64,000 bases of DNA, taken from NCBI GenBank assembly GCA_964495885.1, contig CAZBWO010000007.1:1-64000 (forward strand), given 5' to 3'. The DNA comes from PALG01 sp964495885 (GTDB lineage: Bacteria > Bacteroidota > Bacteroidia > Flavobacteriales > Flavobacteriaceae). Under the pieces are notes generated by a model. That model saw only the letters and a list, made by a program, of their open reading frames with translations. It searched no databases and was not told the origin of the DNA. Position numbers and translations under genes: made by a program. Positions within the stretch are counted from its first letter, which is position 1. Every line of letters starts with the position of its first letter. This document shows, one piece after another, positions 61,530 to 64,000 of this stretch.

Positions 61530-62100
61530 AGAGCTGCTGAAAGGATACCATCCAGAGGAACCAAAGCCTTCTAAAGGACACGAGACAAGATTTGAAGCGA
61601 AACTTGAGGAAGCCCTTCCAGAAGTAAAGTCCACTAGGATTTTATTGCCTTGGATGCGTATTGCAGCAATGGTAGTGGTCTTTTTAGGATTGGCCTATGC
61701 GGGGTATCAATATTTCGAAACGCCCACAGATCCAGATCAAATAGTTACAACACAAAATAATGAAGTGATACCAGTGGGAATTACATTAGGGGACTTGTCA
61801 CCAGATCTAAAAAAAGTAGAAGATTTTTATATGACAGGAATCAATGTGCAATTGGCTTCCTTAGAAAATACTCCTGAAAATAAAGAATTGGTAGATGGGT
61901 ACCTCGTTCGGCTGGAAGAGTTAAACCAAGCCTATCAAAAGCTTAATAAAGAACTCAACGAAGTTGGGCCCAGTGAAGCAACCATCAACGCCCTTATCAA
62001 TAATTTGCAACTACGTTTGGAATTGCTGTTCAAACTGAAAAACAAATTAAAAGAACTTAAAAACTTAGAAGATGAGAACATTAGCAACATGCAAGCTTAA
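61513..62100 (+). CDS. Putative membrane anti-sigma factor
   Basis: 195 residues. Residues 1-44 are cytoplasmic and charged, without the zinc anti-sigma His-x3-Cys-x2-Cys motif. One transmembrane helix lies at about 46-66 (MRIAAMVVVFLGLAYAGYQ), and the rest is external with a coiled-coil-like C-terminus (LQLRLELLFKLKNKLKEL). Position and topology fit an anti-sigma factor for the ECF sigma gene just upstream. Its 3' end overlaps the next start by 29 bases. Confidence 0.7.
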   Translation: MAQDIRELLKGYHPEEPKPSKGHETRFEAKLEEALPEVKSTRILLPWMRIAAMVVVFLGLAYAGYQYFETPTDPDQIVTTQNNEVIPVGITLGDLSPDLKKVEDFYMTGINVQLASLENTPENKELVDGYLVRLEELNQAYQKLNKELNEVGPSEATINALINNLQLRLELLFKLKNKLKELKNLEDENISNMQA

Positions 62101-63703
62101 TTTAGTGTGGATCCTTTTTTTGTGGGTGGGAATGATTACTGCCCAAGAGCGATACAAAGAAAGTTTTGATGCTTCAAAAGACATGGTGGTTTCAGTAAAT
62201 ACAGCCTATGCAAACGTCATTTTTGAAACCTGGAACAAAGACAAGGTAGAAGTAGAAGCCATTGTAGATGGGGAAGATTTAACGAAGGAAGAACGTAAAC
62301 AGATTTTCGATGATTGGAAACTGGAAGTGCTGGGGAACAGCAAAAAAGTGGTGATTACCTCCCACGCGAGTAAATTTGGTGAAGGGATTGGTGCCATCGC
62401 CGGACTGGAAGCACTAAAATCACTTGAATCCCTGAAGGCTTTGGAATCTATGGAATCCTTGAAAGGATTGGAGTCTTTAAAGGGATTGGAAGCCTTAAAA
62501 AGTCTGGAGGCTATGCCCAATTTTGATTTCAATTTTGATTTCAAAGTGCCGAAAGTACCGGAATTTCGGGAAATCCCCACCTGGCCGTTTAGTGACGCAA
62601 CTCCAAGTATTGACCGTAAAGGAAAAGGAATGCATTTTCAATTTGGAGGAAATGATGGAGTTGTATTTAATGAAAGTGACTATCAAAAAGATAAAAAGGG
62701 ATACGTCGCTAAGCTAAATAAAAAGTACGATACCAATGTCTCGGTGCGGGAAGTAGATACATGGCTGGGAGAAGTAGACGCTTGGTCCAGTGAATTCGAA
62801 AAGGTCATGGAAAATTGGGGTGAAAACTTCGGAAAGGAATTCAGTGAAAAGTTCGGTCCCGATTTTGAAAAGAAAATGGAAAAATGGGGAGATGAGTTTG
62901 GGGAAAAGTTCGGAAAGGACATGGAGAAATGGGGTGAAGAGTTTGGTGAGCAGTTTGGAAAGGAAATGGAAAAATGGGGAGAGAGCTTCGGAAAGGAAAT
63001 GGAAGAATGGGCCAAACAATTTGAAGAAAATGCCGAAAACTGGGAGAAAAAGGGCAATAACGTGTATATCTACAGAGAAGGGAACAATGTACCCTTCAGT
63101 GGAAAAGCCAATAAAACCATTATTGTTAGAATGCCCAAAAACACCAAAACCGAAGTAAATGTTCGGTATGGGGAATTAAAAATGGCCAGTGCCTATAATA
63201 TCAAGGCCACTTTAAATTATGCCACACTAACAGCAAACAGCATTGATGGGGGGAAAACCCTCATCAATGCTTCTTATGGCCCCGTGTATGTAAATAGTTG
63301 GGAAGATGGTGCCTTACAGGTAAATTATGTGGAAGATTGCCGTTTGAATACGGTAAAAGCAATCCAGCTGGAATCTAATTCCAGTGATGTGAATATCAAT
63401 GAAATTTTAAACAATGCCATGCTCTCTGGTTCATTCGGAAACTTGTTTATTTCTAAAGTGTCTCCAAGTTTTAAGACAATAGATATCGTACTGGAAAATA
63501 CAGATGCTGCATTAAAATTACCCAATACCGCATTCGATTTCTACTTTAACGGGAAGAAGTCCCATGTTGAATCTCCAAACTCCCTAACCCTAAAGGAAAC
63601 CAAAAGCTTTGATAGGAAACTATTGAAAGGCTTTTACCAATCTAATAATTCTGGAAGATCCATTACCATCAATGCTAATTACAGTAATGTGAGTTTGGAA
63701 TAA
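62072..63703 (+). CDS. Secreted repeat protein with DUF4097-like beta-solenoid
   Basis: 543 residues. Signal peptide 1-24 (LVWILFLWVGMITAQ). Residues 112-147 are twelve consecutive triplets of the form Leu-charged-small (LEALKSLESLKALES, and so on). Residues about 242-328 contain amphipathic repeats of 11-15 residues with the core EKWGEEFG / FGKEMEKWGE. The C-terminal 200 residues (TIIVRMPKNTKTEVNVRYG, NYATLTANSIDGGK, INASYGPVYVNSWE) are a DUF4097-like repetitive beta structure. The gene overlaps the anti-sigma gene by 29 bases, so it is co-produced with the sigma system. Function unknown; perhaps an envelope sensor or structural protein. Confidence 0.75.
   Translation: MRTLATCKLNLVWILFLWVGMITAQERYKESFDASKDMVVSVNTAYANVIFETWNKDKVEVEAIVDGEDLTKEERKQIFDDWKLEVLGNSKKVVITSHASKFGEGIGAIAGLEALKSLESLKALESMESLKGLESLKGLEALKSLEAMPNFDFNFDFKVPKVPEFREIPTWPFSDATPSIDRKGKGMHFQFGGNDGVVFNESDYQKDKKGYVAKLNKKYDTNVSVREVDTWLGEVDAWSSEFEKVMENWGENFGKEFSEKFGPDFEKKMEKWGDEFGEKFGKDMEKWGEEFGEQFGKEMEKWGESFGKEMEEWAKQFEENAENWEKKGNNVYIYREGNNVPFSGKANKTIIVRMPKNTKTEVNVRYGELKMASAYNIKATLNYATLTANSIDGGKTLINASYGPVYVNSWEDGALQVNYVEDCRLNTVKAIQLESNSSDVNINEILNNAMLSGSFGNLFISKVSPSFKTIDIVLENTDAALKLPNTAFDFYFNGKKSHVESPNSLTLKETKSFDRKLLKGFYQSNNSGRSITINANYSNVSLE
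62405..62512 (+). repeat. Twelve-unit 9-bp (3-residue) repeat within the 62072 gene
   Basis: Residues 112-147 run LEA LKS LES LKA LES MES LKG LES LKG LEA LKS LEA. Each unit is Leu/Met, Glu or Lys, then Ala, Ser or Gly. The DNA repeats imperfectly as ttggaagcc / ttaaaaagt. Confidence 0.8.
62795..63055 (+). repeat. Amphipathic 11/15-residue repeats within the 62072 gene
   Basis: The unit E-K-W-G-E-E-F-G-E-Q-F-G-K-E-M and its 11-residue short form recur at least four times between residues 242 and 328. Trp and Phe recur every 3-4 residues with acid and lysine residues on the other face, as in surface-binding helices. The DNA shows several gaaaaatgggg-type repeats. Confidence 0.8.
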
Positions 63704-64000
63704 TTATACCTTTCGATCTTCGTATCCAAAAAATTGTATGCCCAAATATTCCAAATAAAAAATAATACCAAATACCGCTAGGGCTAAAAGTAATGTAAAT
63801 GCCCACTTATCTGTTTTCTTCCGATACACTAAAAGCCTACCCATCATAGGCACCCATCTTTCCCGCTGTCTATAAAGTACCCAACAAATCCCAAGTACGT
63901 AGAAAATAGCACTAAACAATGCCCCATACGCCACCCCAAAGAAATAATCTACCACAATTATATTCAATAAAATAGGAAGCAAGATAAAAGCTCCAACTAT
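63704..64000 (-). CDS. Small membrane protein, 5' end outside window
   Basis: The frame is open from the window edge; an internal TTG at 63982 is not a convincing start because the reading frame continues upstream (IVGAFILLPILLN). At least two or three hydrophobic helices are visible with the basic loop YRQRERWVPMMGRLLVYRKK between them. The C-terminus is GIQFFGYEDRKV. No family is recognised. The gene is convergent with the repeat protein gene, whose stop it touches. Confidence 0.7.
   Translation of the reverse strand: MVGAFILLPILLNIIVVDYFFGVAYGALFSAIFYVLGICWVLYRQRERWVPMMGRLLVYRKKTDKWAFTLLLALAVFGIIFYLEYLGIQFFGYEDRKV

Noticed and set aside
62206..62580. Long antisense ORFs opposite the repeat protein (also 62683-63057 and 62714-63019)
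   Set aside because: They mirror the low-complexity repeats of the sense gene; composition (Phe/Ser/Pro-rich) and the sense signal peptide and domain structure show the plus strand is the coding one.
1..64000. Mobile elements, CRISPR arrays, tRNA or rRNA genes
   Set aside because: No transposase, integrase, attachment-site duplication, regular spacer array, CCA-ended cloverleaf or rRNA sequence was recognised on reading both strands.

Overview
This 64-kb window reads as chromosomal DNA from a member of the Bacteroidota, most likely a Flavobacteriaceae. The evidence is: secreted proteins with type IX secretion (T9SS) C-terminal sorting domains, a SusC/FecA-like TonB-dependent barrel with a carboxypeptidase-regulatory N-domain, family proteins typical of flavobacteria (DUF4295, DUF4920, DUF6090-like, LAB_N pairs, BshC, zinc-free L28/L33), genes without Shine-Dalgarno sequences, and many Bacteroidota -7 boxes of the form TAnnTTTG just upstream of starts. 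Base composition is about 40% GC. I see no integrase, transposase, CRISPR array, rRNA or tRNA. Almost everything looks vertically inherited, and the window carries no obvious genomic island.

Layout. 1-8.3 kb: 5' part of a large secreted HYR/P-domain protein (runs off the left edge), htpG, a FabH-like ketosynthase and a TonB-dependent receptor with an unusual leader. 8.6-13.0 kb: CoA-binding protein, sodium:solute symporter, secreted BNR-repeat T9SS protein. 13.1-24.7 kb: a mostly rightward housekeeping run: recR, glycosyltransferase, 2-oxoacid dehydrogenase E2, exonuclease, FAH-family hydrolase, lone Hpt protein, cinA, the ribosomal cluster L28-L33-DUF4295-ftsY, a SET-domain protein, rimO, glycosyltransferase. 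24.7-28.1 kb: leftward M14 peptidase plus TPR lipoprotein. 28.3-33.4 kb: bshC, guaA and a LysM/periplasmic-binding-fold protein. 33.5-39.4 kb: ilvE, DUF4920 lipoprotein, mnmD, TIGR01777 epimerase, YceI lipoprotein, grpE-dnaJ.

39.6-47.2 kb is a tight seven-gene rightward cluster: NatA/NatB-like ABC exporter, MscS channel, outer-membrane protein, sigma-54 activator lacking a DNA-binding domain, PPK2 polyphosphate kinase, M28 peptidase. It has the look of an envelope or ionic-stress unit. 47.3-51.9 kb: membrane AraC regulator, MATE exporter, DUF6090-like protein, small acidic protein, PAP2 phosphatase. 51.8-55.8 kb: leftward lipid/glycan operon (GT2, two-domain LAB_N protein, GT39) divergent from a nucleotide-sugar epimerase. 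55.8-58.9 kb: secreted leucine-rich T9SS protein. 58.9-60.9 kb: leftward meaB, mini membrane protein, ABC ATPase. 61.0-63.7 kb: ECF sigma factor, membrane anti-sigma protein and a secreted protein with two kinds of short repeats. The right edge cuts a small membrane protein.

I find no fully convincing new system. The best candidates for something undescribed are the sigma/anti-sigma/repeat-protein trio at the right end, the seven-gene stress cluster, the LysM plus LpoA-like fold protein, the SET-domain protein next to ftsY and rimO, the translated leader that runs through a terminator in front of the TonB receptor, and a marked excess of the word TTCGGAA/TTCCGAA across the window.
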